Numbered from the stretch's first letter, positions 33,378 through 43,538 are shown. The stretch: DNA of 49,544 bases from Synechococcus sp. AG-673-A03 (GCA_003211275.1 QCTE01000010.1:1-49544); one strand, 5' to 3'. Translations and numbers: made by a program. Notes: a model not told the origin generated them from the sequence alone.

Positions 33378-34709
33378 TCATTGAGGGGTTCCGGGCTGCC
33401 GCAGGAACGGCAGATCCCAGATGCGATCGATGCGGAACGTGCGGAACCCACCGGTGAGCGACCGCAGGCCGGGAATGACGTAAGTCACCGGTGAGCGCCA
33501 CTCCACATAGGCGAATGTATCCACAGTGAGACCATCGCGGATCGGGAAGACTCCACTGCCCTGCGAAAGCGTCCATCGATAGCCGTCATCAGTGCGGGGG
33601 TGCCGGTCCAGCTCAATTTCAGCGCGCATCACAGGGCCGTGCTGAACAAGCGCTTCCGCCAACTGGTTGTTGCCGATGGTGGTGGAGATGTCTTCCTGTG
33701 TTGCGGGAAGGGCGAGCACACTGCGCACCTTGCCAACGATCCCACCAAAACGGCCGCGCTGATTCCATAGCGGCACAACCTCCACAGGCAAGCCAATCGG
33801 GAGTCGACGGGCATCAGCAGGGGAGAAATACGACACGGCAATCAGATCACCACCGGTTTTGTTGTCGCCCTTCGGAGGTTTGGTGTTGCGGCCAATGGTG
33901 CCCAGACGATCACCAAGCTTGACGGTCTGGCCCTGAATAACCTGAAGATCAAGCACTGTGCCTCTGCGCACTGCCGTGACATTGCCGTCGAAAGCGATTC
34001 TGGCCTCCATCACCTTGATCGCCCGCTTGAGATCATCGATTTGGAAGCGTCGGTCCAGCTTTTCCGACTCGATATTGAGCTTGATCTGCTGGAAGTTGGT
34101 GATCTGATCTTTGCGCTGGATCTTGATGTCATCCAGCTGAACACTCGTGGTGGTCAGGCCCTGTTCCGCAGACACCACCTCCTGTGCCAGAGGCGCCACC
34201 ACTTCACGCCTCGCCAACCAGTTGAGGTTGTCGACCTTGCTCTTGTAAGTCGCCTGCAGCCTGGCCAGACGCTTTTCGTCATCATCGAGCTTGGACAACG
34301 CCGTATCAAGGGCAAGTTGAGCTGTGCGGATCCGCAGGGCATCGCGCTCATCAAGTTCCCCGTTCTGACGCACCAACTGACGCAGGTTGCCCTTCTGCTG
34401 GTCGAGCTTCCTCTCAAGGACAGGCAGATACAGAGTCATCAACACCTGCCCCTTGCGCACACGATCTCCGACCTTGGTGTTGATGCTCAGCACCTGACCC
34501 GCCGCTCTGGCATTGAGGATCCCAGCATTGTCGGGATAAATCAGAACGCCGCGTCCCTCCACTTCAGTGGGCACCGGCCAGAACAGCAGCCATGCACCGA
34601 ACAGCGCACCCATGCCGGCCAGTGAGGCGCCGACCTGCTGATGGTCGGTCAGGCCGTGCCATCGGGCCCGAAGACGCTCAACGCGGGAAGACGTGGTCAT
34701 GTACGCCAT
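33378..34709 (-). CDS. HlyD-type membrane fusion protein
   Basis: 443 residues. One membrane helix near residues 27-47 (GASLAGMGALFGAWLLFWPV), then the lipoyl half PTEVEGRGVLIYPDN and VGDRVRKGQVLMTLYLP, a long coiled-coil region (about 105-245), the second lipoyl half with IQGQTVKLGDRLG and a beta-barrel end. This build matches NHLM/NHLP-type secretion adaptors, which normally work with peptidase-containing ABC exporters of bacteriocin-like peptides; none lies in this window. It may instead serve the nearby TolC channel. Two ATG codons three codons apart compete as start. Confidence 0.85.
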   Translation of the reverse strand: MAYMTTSSRVERLRARWHGLTDHQQVGASLAGMGALFGAWLLFWPVPTEVEGRGVLIYPDNAGILNARAAGQVLSINTKVGDRVRKGQVLMTLYLPVLERKLDQQKGNLRQLVRQNGELDERDALRIRTAQLALDTALSKLDDDEKRLARLQATYKSKVDNLNWLARREVVAPLAQEVVSAEQGLTTTSVQLDDIKIQRKDQITNFQQIKLNIESEKLDRRFQIDDLKRAIKVMEARIAFDGNVTAVRRGTVLDLQVIQGQTVKLGDRLGTIGRNTKPPKGDNKTGGDLIAVSYFSPADARRLPIGLPVEVVPLWNQRGRFGGIVGKVRSVLALPATQEDISTTIGNNQLAEALVQHGPVMRAEIELDRHPRTDDGYRWTLSQGSGVFPIRDGLTVDTFAYVEWRSPVTYVIPGLRSLTGGFRTFRIDRIWDLPFLRQPGTPQ

Positions 34710-34772
34710 CTTGCTGGCGATGAACTGTCACTGTCGGTGCCGAGAGGACAGTTCAGAACAACGTCTGAAGCC

Positions 34773-35327
34773 TCAGATCAACAGTGTGAAGGAACTGATC
34801 ACTGAAGAGAACAATCCTTGAACCTTCGACCAACGTTCTTCGTTAGTGCTGGTTGCCAAGGTATAAAGCCGACCGCGATCGACCACCACAGTGGCCAGCT
34901 CATGGCGATCGCGGTCCTCCAGATGCACGGCATATTCCAGGTCGTAGAAGACATGACCATCGGAATCACGTTCACTCGCTTCGATCAGCTCGGCATTCCG
35001 CCCACTGCCATCAGGAGCGATCACCTCACGCCGCAGTCGCTCGCCAACAGCCACGGCGCTCCCGAGACTCTCAAGATCATCATCGGGGTCAACCTCAGAG
35101 ACCACCAGGCTCACCGTCTCATCACTGTGGATCAGGTCGTGAAACACCACCGCTGGCCCTCCAGTCACCGCAACCCGCGTCCAGCCGGCGGGGTACAGGA
35201 AGGCGTAGCGACCATCGGGACTCTTGAAGGAGTTGAGGCCGCCGCTGGCTCCGCTGCAGGCGCTGAGCATCAGCACACAAAGCAGAACGAGCAGTGACCG
35301 GAGTGGTTGACGCAGCAATGAGCCCAT
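34773..35327 (-). CDS. PsbP-like thylakoid lipoprotein
   Basis: About 184 residues from the ATG giving MGSLLRQPLRSLL; an upstream in-frame start at 35381 would place extra residues before the signal and is less likely. A lipobox (MLSAC) gives a lipid-modified cysteine near residue 25. The mature part starts FKSPDGRYAFLYPAGWTRV, the hallmark of PsbP/CyanoP, and ends with SKVQGLFSSVISSFTLL. CyanoP binds photosystem II on the lumenal side and helps assembly. Divergent from recR with under 90 bases between. Confidence 0.9.
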   Translation of the reverse strand: MGSLLRQPLRSLLVLLCVLMLSACSGASGGLNSFKSPDGRYAFLYPAGWTRVAVTGGPAVVFHDLIHSDETVSLVVSEVDPDDDLESLGSAVAVGERLRREVIAPDGSGRNAELIEASERDSDGHVFYDLEYAVHLEDRDRHELATVVVDRGRLYTLATSTNEERWSKVQGLFSSVISSFTLLI

Positions 35328-35413
35328 TGAGGAACTTGAATTGAAGTTGACCGAATGCGGCCATTCTGCCCGCACCTTCACCTGTTTAGATTTTCGCCAC
35401 TTGCCTCAGTGTT

Positions 35414-36013
35414 CTGAGCGGATTCACCCGACCCCTTGCTCGTCTGATCGACCAGTTCGAGCGACTGCCGGGGATTGGACCCCGCACTGCGCAGCGACTG
35501 GCCCTGCATCTGCTCAGACAACCGGAAGAGCAGATCCGCAGTTTCGCGGATGCCCTGCTGGCCGCACGCACCCAGGTCGGGCAATGCCAGACGTGCTTTC
35601 ACCTCAGTGCCGATTCCATCTGTGACATCTGCCGCAACGAAGAGCGTTTCAACGGCCAGATCTGCGTGGTCGCTGATTCACGCGATCTGCTTGCTCTCGA
35701 ACGAACCCGGGAATTCAATGGCCGCTATCACGTGCTGGGAGGGCTGATCTCTCCCATGGATGGAATTGGGCCCGATCTGCTGCAGATCAGCAGCCTGGTG
35801 AAGCGAGTGGCCGCCGACGACGTGGAAGAAGTGATTCTGGCTCTCACCCCCAGCGTGGAGGGAGACACCACAAGCCTCTACGTGGCCAGGTTGCTCAAAC
35901 CGTTCACAAGGGTCAGCCGGATTGCCTACGGACTCCCGGTGGGCAGTGAACTTGAGTACGCCGACGATGTGACGCTCAGCCGTGCACTTGAGGGTCGACG
36001 CGACGTGGACTGA
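35414..36013 (+). CDS. recR: recombination protein RecR, apparent CTG start
   Basis: 199 residues, the normal length. The N-terminal helix-hairpin-helix ([19 protein letters not shown], then [13 protein letters not shown]), zinc motif CQTC...CDIC, the Toprim segment [17 protein letters not shown] and [19 protein letters not shown] are all intact. RecR works with RecF and RecO to load RecA at gaps. The frame is open back to a TAG near 35388 and contains no ATG, GTG or TTG before the conserved [11 protein letters not shown] at 35414 (reading MSGFTRPL) or an ATT nine codons before it must serve as start. Confidence 0.88.
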   Translation: MSGFTRPLARLIDQFERLPGIGPRTAQRLALHLLRQPEEQIRSFADALLAARTQVGQCQTCFHLSADSICDICRNEERFNGQICVVADSRDLLALERTREFNGRYHVLGGLISPMDGIGPDLLQISSLVKRVAADDVEEVILALTPSVEGDTTSLYVARLLKPFTRVSRIAYGLPVGSELEYADDVTLSRALEGRRDVD

Positions 36014-36122
36014 TCTGCACTGCTGACTGCGCGATGCGTTTTCGATCAAGGGTGTGGAGTCGGCCATCAGGTTCTCCCTTTGCGGAAATGGAGCCACCCT
36101 GAAAGCAGACCCGTGCATCGGC

Positions 36123-37028
36123 GTGCGTAAGACCAGCCGCTTTTCATCCATCCAGCCGCACGAGCGGTTACCAGAGTGGCTGCGTCGCCCCCTGGGAGAA
36201 GCCTCTGCGATCGAACGGGTTCAGGGGCTGGTGAAGTCCAACGCCCTTCACACCATCTGCGAGGAAGGGCGCTGCCCGAACAGAGGTGAGTGTTACGCCG
36301 CCGGCACCGCAACGTTCCTGCTGGGGGGGTCGATCTGCACGCGCAGCTGCGCGTTCTGCCAGGTGGAGAAAGGTCGCGCGCAGGCCGTCAACCCGCTCGA
36401 AGCGGAGAAGGTTGCCGATGCGGTTGAAGCCATGGGGCTGCGATACGTCGTGCTCACCGCCGTTGCACGCGATGACCTCGATGACCATGGGGCATGCCTG
36501 TTCACCTCTGCCATGCAATCCATTAGGGCCAGGAATCCCTTGATCGCCATCGAGGTGTTGACTCCGGATTTCTGGGGAGGGCACGCCGACTCACGGCAAG
36601 CCGTCGCCGCTCAACGTGAGCGGTTGGCAACAGTGCTGAAAGCTGCGCCGGTGTGCTTCAACCACAACCTCGAAACCGTCAAACGCCTACAGCGGGAAGT
36701 TCGCAGGGGAGCCACCTATGAGCGATCACTTGGTCTGCTGGCCGCGGCGCGAACACTGGCACCGGAGATCCCAACCAAAAGCGGCCTGATGCTGGGGCTG
36801 GGAGAAAGCCGGGATGAAGTGATCGAAGCCATGCGCGACCTGCGTGCCGTTGACTGCCAGCGGCTCACCATCGGGCAATATCTGCGCCCATCGCTGGCCC
36901 ACATTCCTGTCGCCCGCTACTGGCACCCCGATGAATTCGAAGATCTGGGATCCGTTGCTCGCGACCTTGGCTTCGCTGTGGTGAGGAGTGGGCCTCTGGT
37001 GCGCAGCAGCTATCACGCAGCGGACTGA
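36123..37028 (+). CDS. lipA: lipoyl synthase
   Basis: 301 residues from the GTG at 36123; an earlier GTG at 36054 gives an odd cysteine-containing extension and is less likely. Both iron-sulfur sites are intact: [12 protein letters not shown] for the auxiliary cluster and CTRSCAFC for the radical-SAM cluster. LipA inserts two sulfur atoms into octanoyl groups of lipoate-dependent enzymes. It follows recR by 109 bases, and its end overlaps the convergent gene by 16 bases. Confidence 0.95.
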   Translation: MRKTSRFSSIQPHERLPEWLRRPLGEASAIERVQGLVKSNALHTICEEGRCPNRGECYAAGTATFLLGGSICTRSCAFCQVEKGRAQAVNPLEAEKVADAVEAMGLRYVVLTAVARDDLDDHGACLFTSAMQSIRARNPLIAIEVLTPDFWGGHADSRQAVAAQRERLATVLKAAPVCFNHNLETVKRLQREVRRGATYERSLGLLAAARTLAPEIPTKSGLMLGLGESRDEVIEAMRDLRAVDCQRLTIGQYLRPSLAHIPVARYWHPDEFEDLGSVARDLGFAVVRSGPLVRSSYHAAD

Positions 37029-37510
37029 CGCCAACGTGTCAGAGCCCTGTCCCGCACCTGCTCGCAGTCTCCAAGCATGAGTGCTCCGGCACCGCCCCAG
37101 ACCATGCGCAGCGGCAGATCCCAGAGAGCGGCCTGCACCTCGCGCACGGATTCAAACCCACGACACCTGAAATAACGCACTAGCCGTTGATGCTGTCGTT
37201 CGTCATCACGAATGGCCAGCAGCCTTGCCTGTCGGCAAGGGGTTGACTCAACCGCCCAGGCCATGGTCGCCGCCCAGATGAGATCACCGCAACCTGCAGG
37301 GGCAGCCGGCAGCACCCGCATCGTATCCAGTTGCAATCCACGGGGAGCGCTGTAAGCCCAGGCTTTCATCTCGCCGAGAAGCTGCAGTCGTTCCGGCTCC
37401 GAACGAGCCACCACAAGCCGCAGACTCCACAGCCCCAGAGGGCGGCCGACTTGAAGTCTCAGCAGCAGACCCCGTTGACGGGCCTCCGTTTCCAGTTGAT
37501 CCAGCATCAC
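37013..37510 (-). CDS. conserved hypothetical protein, last gene of operon
   Basis: 165 residues, soluble, rich in leucine, arginine and tryptophan. The C-terminal two-thirds ([35 protein letters not shown]) have the order of a GNAT acetyltransferase (RLLAI-D-x7-LVRYF-x-RRGF), and [19 protein letters not shown] the following strand, so a distant N-acetyltransferase fold is likely; the catalytic role is not visible. It overlaps the GST-like gene by four bases and the end of lipA on the other strand by 16. Confidence 0.75.
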   Translation of the reverse strand: MMLDQLETEARQRGLLLRLQVGRPLGLWSLRLVVARSEPERLQLLGEMKAWAYSAPRGLQLDTMRVLPAAPAGCGDLIWAATMAWAVESTPCRQARLLAIRDDERQHQRLVRYFRCRGFESVREVQAALWDLPLRMVWGGAGALMLGDCEQVRDRALTRWRQSAA

Positions 37511-38511
37511 CGCTCCGAATCGAGGTAAGGAGCCGCATCGACAACAGCCTCAATGGGCAATGGTCCATAAAGGTGCGGAAACAACTCTCCGCTTGGAATC
37601 GCATCGGCACGGAGAGGGGCGGTCAGTCGCGCCGCATCAATCGTGAGCAAGACCACAGACTCCGCATCCGCATAGAAGCGCTCAAAGGTGGCTGCCACCT
37701 GTTCACGCCAAGACAGATGAATGAACCCCACCTGGTCCAGTCGCAGTCCTCGGGTGGACATGTCGTACTGACCCGACAGGCTTGCGGCGTTCCAGTCCTC
37801 AGCCATCGCCAGATGGAATAAGGGTTGGTCAGCTGGAACGTCGACGGCATCAGCGGGGAATAGGGGCTGAAGTCCCCCGGGGTGCCATGGATCAGCCCTC
37901 TGCATGAGGCGCTCAAAATCAGGATCCTGGAGAAAACGCCTTAACCAGCCACGCAGCGGTTGCAGAAATTGATCAGCATCAAATCCGTCAGGATCAGCAA
38001 TTCGCCACTGACGCACAAACGGCCACAGCGCGACATCAGCGAGGGAACAGCTGGCATCCACAAGCCAGCCACCACAGCCATCGATCTGATCAGACCAACT
38101 CCGCAACACCTCCAACCCCTGTTGTTGATGCTCCTGTCCCGACTGCCCCGGATAGCGATCGGTGTATTTGAAACGGTCGAGGTGGTGTTTAAAGGTCGTG
38201 TCGTTGAGCTCAATCAGCCGCTGGATGCTGTCCTGCGTTTTGCCAGACCCCTGCCGGCGGAGATCGCACGGATCAGCCTGCTTGAGTGCCCAGTGCATCA
38301 CCGCAAGACTTTCATCGATCACCGTGCCATCAGCGAGAACCAAAACCGGCACCGTTGCTTTCGGAGATGCCTCAAGCATCGGCGCTGGTTTGTCCTTGAG
38401 TTCAATTTCCCTCCATTGGACAAGCTGACCTGCCTGCAACAAGGTCCAGCGTGCGCGCATCGCATAGGGACAGCGACGAAAGCTGTAAAGAACAGGCCGT
38501 GCTGCGCTCAT
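37507..38511 (-). CDS. glutathione S-transferase fused to DUF952
   Basis: 334 residues with two parts. Residues 1-215 are a glutathione-transferase-type protein: thioredoxin fold with FRRCPYAMRARW (C14-P-Y-A), VPVLVLADGTVIDESLAVM, and a helical second half. Residues 230-334 are a DUF952 domain: PLFHLAMAEDWNAA, GFIHLSWREQVAATFERFY, LLTIDAARL, FPHLYGPLPIEAV. DUF952 is usually a stand-alone 110-residue protein of unknown activity. The fusion suggests that both act on one conjugation or repair reaction. Four-base overlaps on both sides. Confidence 0.86.
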   Translation of the reverse strand: MSAARPVLYSFRRCPYAMRARWTLLQAGQLVQWREIELKDKPAPMLEASPKATVPVLVLADGTVIDESLAVMHWALKQADPCDLRRQGSGKTQDSIQRLIELNDTTFKHHLDRFKYTDRYPGQSGQEHQQQGLEVLRSWSDQIDGCGGWLVDASCSLADVALWPFVRQWRIADPDGFDADQFLQPLRGWLRRFLQDPDFERLMQRADPWHPGGLQPLFPADAVDVPADQPLFHLAMAEDWNAASLSGQYDMSTRGLRLDQVGFIHLSWREQVAATFERFYADAESVVLLTIDAARLTAPLRADAIPSGELFPHLYGPLPIEAVVDAAPYLDSER

Positions 38512-39488
38512 CCGTGAGTATCGGGCCTTGATTGCCAGCCGGAGGATTGCGAGAGGACGCCTTGTCTGAGCTGGCTCTGCCGCATCGCGAAGCGTGCCCT
38601 GTCGTCATCCGTAAAACGATCCCTGCACTGCAGACACTGCACCCCGGGGATGCAACTCTCCAGTTGCCTCTGTTCCGGCGTCAGTGGCAGACCACAGGCA
38701 TGGCACAAGCTGTGCTGGCCAGGCTCGAGCTGATGGTTGAGGGCAACTCGCTGATCAAACACGAAACACTCACCCTCCCAGCGGGTTTGTTCTTCAGGCA
38801 CCTGCTCCAGATAGTTGAGAATGCCGCCCTGAAGATGATGAACCTCAGGGAATCCCCGCTGTTGCAGAAAGCTGCTGGCCTTCTCACAACGAATTCCACC
38901 GGTACAGAACATGGCGATGCGCGCCGGAGACGTGCGCTCAACCAGAGGGCGGAGATGCTGTTCCACCCAGCCAGGAAAATCCCGGAAACTGTCAGTTGCT
39001 GGATCCAGAGAACCCACAAAGCTACCGACAGCCACCTCATAGGCATTGCGGGTGTCGATGACCAGCGTGTCGGGGTCATCCACCAGCTCATTCCAATTGC
39101 GAGGGTCTACGTAGGTGCCCGCATTGCGGCGGGGATCAGCACAAGGCTGCCCGAGGCTCACGATCTCGCGCTTGCGACGGGCCTTGAAACGACGGAACGC
39201 CTGGCGGTTACTGCGACTCCGCTTCACCTGAAGGCGCTCGAAATGGGCATCCCCAAGTGTGATCCTGCTGCGCAAGCACTCCAGGATCGCGGTCACGCCC
39301 TGGTCGGGACCGCTGATCGTGCCATTCACACCCTCTGGTGCGAGCAACACTGAACCAACAACCTGTTCGCAAAACGCCAGTTCAGGCAGATCTGTCAGCA
39401 ACGACTCCAGTGCAGCAGGTGAAAGCGACGTGAAGGCGTAAAACGCTGCCACGAGAAACGGTGGGCTTTCGGCTTGCGCCGCCGTCAT
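38508..39488 (-). CDS. trhO: tRNA uridine-34 hydroxylase TrhO
   Basis: 326 residues of the UPF0176/YceA family. N-terminal ferredoxin-like part ([13 protein letters not shown]), rhodanese domain with active-site loop [16 protein letters not shown] near 195, and a C-terminal zinc-type cysteine cluster ([18 protein letters not shown]). The enzyme makes 5-hydroxyuridine at the wobble position of tRNAs using oxygen. Overlaps the biotin synthase gene by four bases upstream and the GST gene by four downstream. Confidence 0.92.
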   Translation of the reverse strand: MTAAQAESPPFLVAAFYAFTSLSPAALESLLTDLPELAFCEQVVGSVLLAPEGVNGTISGPDQGVTAILECLRSRITLGDAHFERLQVKRSRSNRQAFRRFKARRKREIVSLGQPCADPRRNAGTYVDPRNWNELVDDPDTLVIDTRNAYEVAVGSFVGSLDPATDSFRDFPGWVEQHLRPLVERTSPARIAMFCTGGIRCEKASSFLQQRGFPEVHHLQGGILNYLEQVPEEQTRWEGECFVFDQRVALNHQLEPGQHSLCHACGLPLTPEQRQLESCIPGVQCLQCRDRFTDDDRARFAMRQSQLRQGVLSQSSGWQSRPDTHG

Positions 39489-40510
39489 GCCGCTGCTTTC
39501 TCCTGCTCAGGCTGCTTCTCGAGCACATGGTCTTGCTGCCAGCTGGCATAAACCCCAGCAGCTTCCAACAGAGCCCGGTCGGCATCCACAGCGGGGTTAC
39601 CCGTTGTGAGCAAGGTATCGCCGTAGAAAATCGAATCCGCACCTGCCTGAAGGCAGAGGATCTGAGCTTCCCGATTGAGTTCTTCCCGACCAGCGCTCAG
39701 ACGCACACGGCTGAACGGCATCAGGATTCTGGCAACTGCCACCATCCGGACCAACTCAAGCGGATCAACGGTGGGCAGGCCTTCCAGGGGTGTTCCCTCG
39801 ACAGCCACCAAACCATTGATCGGGACACTTTCGGGATGTGGATCAATGCAGGCCAGAACCCGCAGCATCGAGGCACGGTCGCGAAGCGTTTCGCCCATGC
39901 CGATGATTCCACCGCAGCAGAGCGTGACTCCGGCGCGACGCACGCGTTGCAGTGTTTCCAGCCGCTCCTCGTAGGTTCGAGTGGTGATGATTCGGTCGTA
40001 GTGCTCCGGACTGGTGTCGAGGTTGTGGTTGTAGGCCGTGAGTCCTGCTTCGGCCAGACGCTCCGCCTGCGTATCGGTGAGCATTCCTGCAGTGACACAG
40101 GCTTCAAGGCCCAGCTCACGCACACCTCGAACCATCCTCAGCATCGACTCAAAGGCAGGTCCTTCGCGGATCTCCCTCCAGGCCCAGCCCATGCAAAAGC
40201 GATCTGCTCCGGCAGCGGCCGCTGCACGAGCCCTGTCCAGAACCGCCTGCACCTCTAGATCGGCCTGACCACCCACATCACTGCTGTTGTACATCGACTG
40301 GGAGCAGTAGGCACAGTCCTCCTCACAGCCACCGGTCTTGACGCTCAACAAAGAAGCCAGCTGAACCCGGTACCCAGGATTGGCAGCCCGGTGCACGCTT
40401 TGGGCGCGCCAGAGCAAATCCATCAAAGGAAGGTCAAGAAGGCATTGGATCTCCTCAAGTGTCCAGTCGTGGCGTAGGTCCACCGTGTTCGTCATTGAAC
40501 CAGCCACCAT
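39485..40510 (-). CDS. bioB: biotin synthase
   Basis: 341 residues. Radical-SAM motif [11 protein letters not shown], then [43 protein letters not shown] and [15 protein letters not shown], all diagnostic for BioB, which inserts sulfur into dethiobiotin. The first ATG lies 11 bases after uppS; an ATG five codons in (MTNTVDL) may be used. In the same operon as cell-envelope genes; other biotin genes are not in the window. The C-terminus ends in a glutamate/lysine/alanine tail. Confidence 0.95.
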   Translation of the reverse strand: MVAGSMTNTVDLRHDWTLEEIQCLLDLPLMDLLWRAQSVHRAANPGYRVQLASLLSVKTGGCEEDCAYCSQSMYNSSDVGGQADLEVQAVLDRARAAAAAGADRFCMGWAWREIREGPAFESMLRMVRGVRELGLEACVTAGMLTDTQAERLAEAGLTAYNHNLDTSPEHYDRIITTRTYEERLETLQRVRRAGVTLCCGGIIGMGETLRDRASMLRVLACIDPHPESVPINGLVAVEGTPLEGLPTVDPLELVRMVAVARILMPFSRVRLSAGREELNREAQILCLQAGADSIFYGDTLLTTGNPAVDADRALLEAAGVYASWQQDHVLEKQPEQEKAAA

Positions 40511-40521
40511 TGCTGCTGCAC

Positions 40522-41319
40522 TCAGGATCCCAGAGCGTGGGGCTCCATGGACTGAAGTCCACCAAAACGTCGCTGACGGCTTTGGTAATCCTGCAGTGCG
40601 AGCTGGAGGGCCTCAGCATCGAAATCGGGCCAGCAGAGATCAGTGACATGAATCTCGGCATAGGCCAGCTGCCAGAGCAGGAAATTGCTGATCCGCCTTT
40701 CTCCGCTGGTCCGAATCAGCAGATCCGGATCAGGCTCGCCTGCCGTGAACAACTCTGCTGCTAGGGCATTTTCATCGATTTGCGATGGCTCCAGCTCTCC
40801 CCGAGCAACGCGTTCCGCCAGTCGCTGGCTGGCACGCACCAACTCACGACGACCTCCGTAATTGGTGCAGACATTGAAGTGAATGCCGCTGTTTCCGGAC
40901 GTCCGCTGCGTGGCTTCAGCAATCAGTGCCTGCAGCTTGGCCGGCAATGCGTCCAGGTCTCCAAGGAAGCGAATTCGCACCTGTTCCTGTTCAAGCGCCT
41001 GCAGTTCCCTCTGCAGAACGCTTTCAAACAGAGTCATCAAAAAATTCACCTCATCCCCTGGCCGAGACCAGTTCTCGGTGGAGAAGGCATAGGCAGTGAG
41101 TGCTTCAACCCCCCAGTCGCTGCAATGCCGGAGGGTGGATTTGAGCGCCTCGACACCGGCCCTGTGTCCCATGACCCGTGGCAGGCCACGAGCTTTGGCC
41201 CAGCGTCCATTGCCGTCCATGATCACGGCGACATGGCCGGGCATCCTGCGTGGATCCAGTTCTTCAGGACAGCACCGTGGTGCAGCTTGATCAGTACTGA
41301 CGGCCAGTCTTCGGCTCAA
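40522..41319 (-). CDS. uppS: isoprenyl transferase (undecaprenyl diphosphate synthase type)
   Basis: 265 residues of the cis-prenyltransferase family: [29 protein letters not shown], the [11 protein letters not shown] segment, [10 protein letters not shown] and [19 protein letters not shown] near the end. The product is the lipid carrier for peptidoglycan and polysaccharides. The start overlaps the stop of the c-di-AMP synthase gene by four bases, a conserved cyanobacterial neighbourhood. Confidence 0.95.
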   Translation of the reverse strand: MSRRLAVSTDQAAPRCCPEELDPRRMPGHVAVIMDGNGRWAKARGLPRVMGHRAGVEALKSTLRHCSDWGVEALTAYAFSTENWSRPGDEVNFLMTLFESVLQRELQALEQEQVRIRFLGDLDALPAKLQALIAEATQRTSGNSGIHFNVCTNYGGRRELVRASQRLAERVARGELEPSQIDENALAAELFTAGEPDPDLLIRTSGERRISNFLLWQLAYAEIHVTDLCWPDFDAEALQLALQDYQSRQRRFGGLQSMEPHALGS

Positions 41320-42152
41320 GGCAAGGAATCCTGAGTGCCTGAACTCACGCTACGCGGAGATGGTGATTTCACAGGCGCGGTCGACACAGACGCGGCAATC
41401 AACTCGGTGAGCAGATCCTGCAGGCGTGAACTGGTGATCGGACGTTCCAGACGTCCTTGGTTGGCCAGAGACAGGGTTCCGGTCTCCTCGGAAATCACTA
41501 CGCAGATGCAGCGATCAAAGCGTTCAGTGATGCCCAGAGCAGCCAGATGACGGGTGCCATAGCGGCTAATGCCCTGCCGTGACAACGGCAGAATCACTCC
41601 TGCGGAGATGATGCGGCTGCCCTTGATCACGACGGCACCGTCGTGAAGAGGCGTATCGGAAGCGAACAGATTCAGCAGCAGTTCGCTGCTCAGCTGGGCG
41701 TCAATGGTGATTCCCGGGTTGAGGAAGTCTTCCGGTCTCAGATCACTGCCGAGATCGACGACGATCAGGGCTCCTCGACGACTCTTGGAGAGACGGCCTG
41801 CCGCATCGGTGAGCTGAGCCACAGTGCTGGCAGTCGCCCTCATTTTGCTCTGGGGATTCCCTAGCAACACAGCAAGACGGCCCGTGCCGAGCAGTTCCAT
41901 CAACCGACGCAACTCTCCTTGCCAAAGGATGGCCAGGGACAGTGAGCAGGCCAGAACCAACGCATCAATCAGTGTTGAGGTCAGTGGAAGATTGAAAAAG
42001 CGCTTGACGAACCAAGCAAGCGCCACAAGAAAAAGGTATCCACGCAACAGCCAAAGCGTGCGTTGCTCATTGACCCTGGTGAAGAGCAGAAAGCCGAGGA
42101 GAGAGGCGCAGAGAACATCGAGAAGAAGGCGCAGTTGCAACACCTCCAACAC
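41316..42152 (-). CDS. cdaA: diadenylate cyclase
   Basis: 278 residues. Three N-terminal membrane helices (about 5-22, 32-50, 61-77) followed by the DisA_N domain: [12 protein letters not shown], the [19 protein letters not shown] motif and [17 protein letters not shown]. It makes cyclic di-AMP from two ATP, a signal for potassium, osmotic and cell-wall balance. Location between lysA and uppS links the signal to cell-wall precursor supply. A proline/serine-rich tail follows the domain. A 24-base gap separates it from lysA. Confidence 0.94.
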   Translation of the reverse strand: MLEVLQLRLLLDVLCASLLGFLLFTRVNEQRTLWLLRGYLFLVALAWFVKRFFNLPLTSTLIDALVLACSLSLAILWQGELRRLMELLGTGRLAVLLGNPQSKMRATASTVAQLTDAAGRLSKSRRGALIVVDLGSDLRPEDFLNPGITIDAQLSSELLLNLFASDTPLHDGAVVIKGSRIISAGVILPLSRQGISRYGTRHLAALGITERFDRCICVVISEETGTLSLANQGRLERPITSSRLQDLLTELIAASVSTAPVKSPSPRSVSSGTQDSLP

Positions 42153-42176
42153 CTTCGCCTTCGACCTTTTGTGCCC

Positions 42177-43538
42177 TTAGTTTACAGAGCGCAACCGTTC
42201 AGGCATCAGGTCGTAACGCAGTAAATCTTCCGGCTGCTCTCGACGCTGAACCAGCTCAGCATCTCCTGCATGCACAAGCACCGCTGCTGGTCTTGGAATG
42301 CGGTTGTAGTTGGAACTCATCGACGCGTTGTAAGCCCCTGTGGCAAAGACCGCCAGGATTTCACCGCTGCTACAGGTGGGGAAGGCAAGATCCTTGAGCA
42401 ACACATCTCCCGACTCACAGTGTTTGCCCGCAAGGGTCACGGTCTCTTCGGCATTGGCCAGCGGGCGGTCCGCCAGACAAGTGGTGTAGAGGGATTGATA
42501 AGTGATTGGCCTGGGGTTGTCGCTCATACCCCCATCAACGGAGAGGTAGGTGCGGATCCCCGGAACCACCTTGCGGGAGCCGACGGTGTAAACAGTCACA
42601 CCCGAAGTTGCAACCAGTGATCGGCCTGGCTCGCACAACAAACGCGGCAACTCAAGATCTCGATCTCTGCAGGCCGCCAAAACGGCTTCAGCCACCACTT
42701 TCACCCAGGCATCGATCGATGGCGGATCGTCACTTTCCACATAACGGATGCCCAAGCCACCACCAACGTTCAGATCTCGAACGGGATGGCCGAGATCAAG
42801 GGCCAAACGCAGGGCATCCGCCATGACAGCAGCCAGGTCGCGATGGGGCTCTAGCTCGAAAATCTGTGAACCGATATGGGCATGTAGGCCTTCAACCCTC
42901 GCCCAGGAACATCCCTGAAGCTTGCGGAGCACGGGCTCGAGCTGATCAGGATCAAAGCCGAACTTGCTGTCGAGATGGCCGGTGCGGATGTACTCGTGGG
43001 TATGGCACTCGATCCCAGGCGTGAAGCGAAGCATCAGGCGTACTGGCCGCCCTCCTTCCGGAACAATTGTCTGCAGGCAATCCAGGTCGTGCTGGTTGTC
43101 CGCAACCACCATCACATCGTGGCGATAGGCCAACTCAAGCTCTTCGACCGACTTGTTATTGCCATGAAGAACCATCCGTTCAGCAGGCATGCCGCCGTCG
43201 AGCGCCGTCATCAATTCACCAGCAGAAACGGCATCAAGCCCAAGCCCCTCCGACGCCACAAGAGCAGTCAGAGCCAATGAGCTGTTGGCCTTCGAGGCGT
43301 AGATCGCCAGTGAGGGGCCCGGGTAATGACGCTTCAGAGCGTCGCGATAGGCCTGGCAGGCCTTGCGGATGCTGGCTTCATCCAGCACATATAAAGGTGT
43401 TCCATAACGCTCAGCCAGCTCGCTGAGAACACAACCACCGACGGCAAGACGTCCCAGATCGTCAAGTTCCGCAGTGATCGGCGCCAGATTGCGATTCGGG
43501 CTGTTCAGGTCACACCCTGATTCGTAGGGCTGTGGCAT
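42177..43538 (-). CDS. lysA: diaminopimelate decarboxylase
   Basis: 453 residues of the group IV PLP decarboxylases. IYASKAN carries the lysine that holds PLP; HGNNKS, HAHIGSQIFEL, LNVGGGLGIRYVESD, CEPGRSLVATSG and CESGD follow in order, and the end has GAYNASMSSNYN. The enzyme turns meso-diaminopimelate into lysine. It is the first gene of a seven-gene minus-strand operon; the divergent rimI-like gene begins 60 bases away, so the promoter lies in this short gap. Confidence 0.96.
   Translation of the reverse strand: MPQPYESGCDLNSPNRNLAPITAELDDLGRLAVGGCVLSELAERYGTPLYVLDEASIRKACQAYRDALKRHYPGPSLAIYASKANSSLALTALVASEGLGLDAVSAGELMTALDGGMPAERMVLHGNNKSVEELELAYRHDVMVVADNQHDLDCLQTIVPEGGRPVRLMLRFTPGIECHTHEYIRTGHLDSKFGFDPDQLEPVLRKLQGCSWARVEGLHAHIGSQIFELEPHRDLAAVMADALRLALDLGHPVRDLNVGGGLGIRYVESDDPPSIDAWVKVVAEAVLAACRDRDLELPRLLCEPGRSLVATSGVTVYTVGSRKVVPGIRTYLSVDGGMSDNPRPITYQSLYTTCLADRPLANAEETVTLAGKHCESGDVLLKDLAFPTCSSGEILAVFATGAYNASMSSNYNRIPRPAAVLVHAGDAELVQRREQPEDLLRYDLMPERLRSVN

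Noticed and set aside
33047-33494. 147-codon plus and 62-codon minus frames near the metallothionein
   Set aside because: They are antisense to the HlyD end and the 58-residue membrane gene or alternate readings of the metallothionein bases.
38532-40258. Plus frames of 273 and 265 codons over trhO and bioB
   Set aside because: Both real genes on the minus strand have intact catalytic motifs over these bases.
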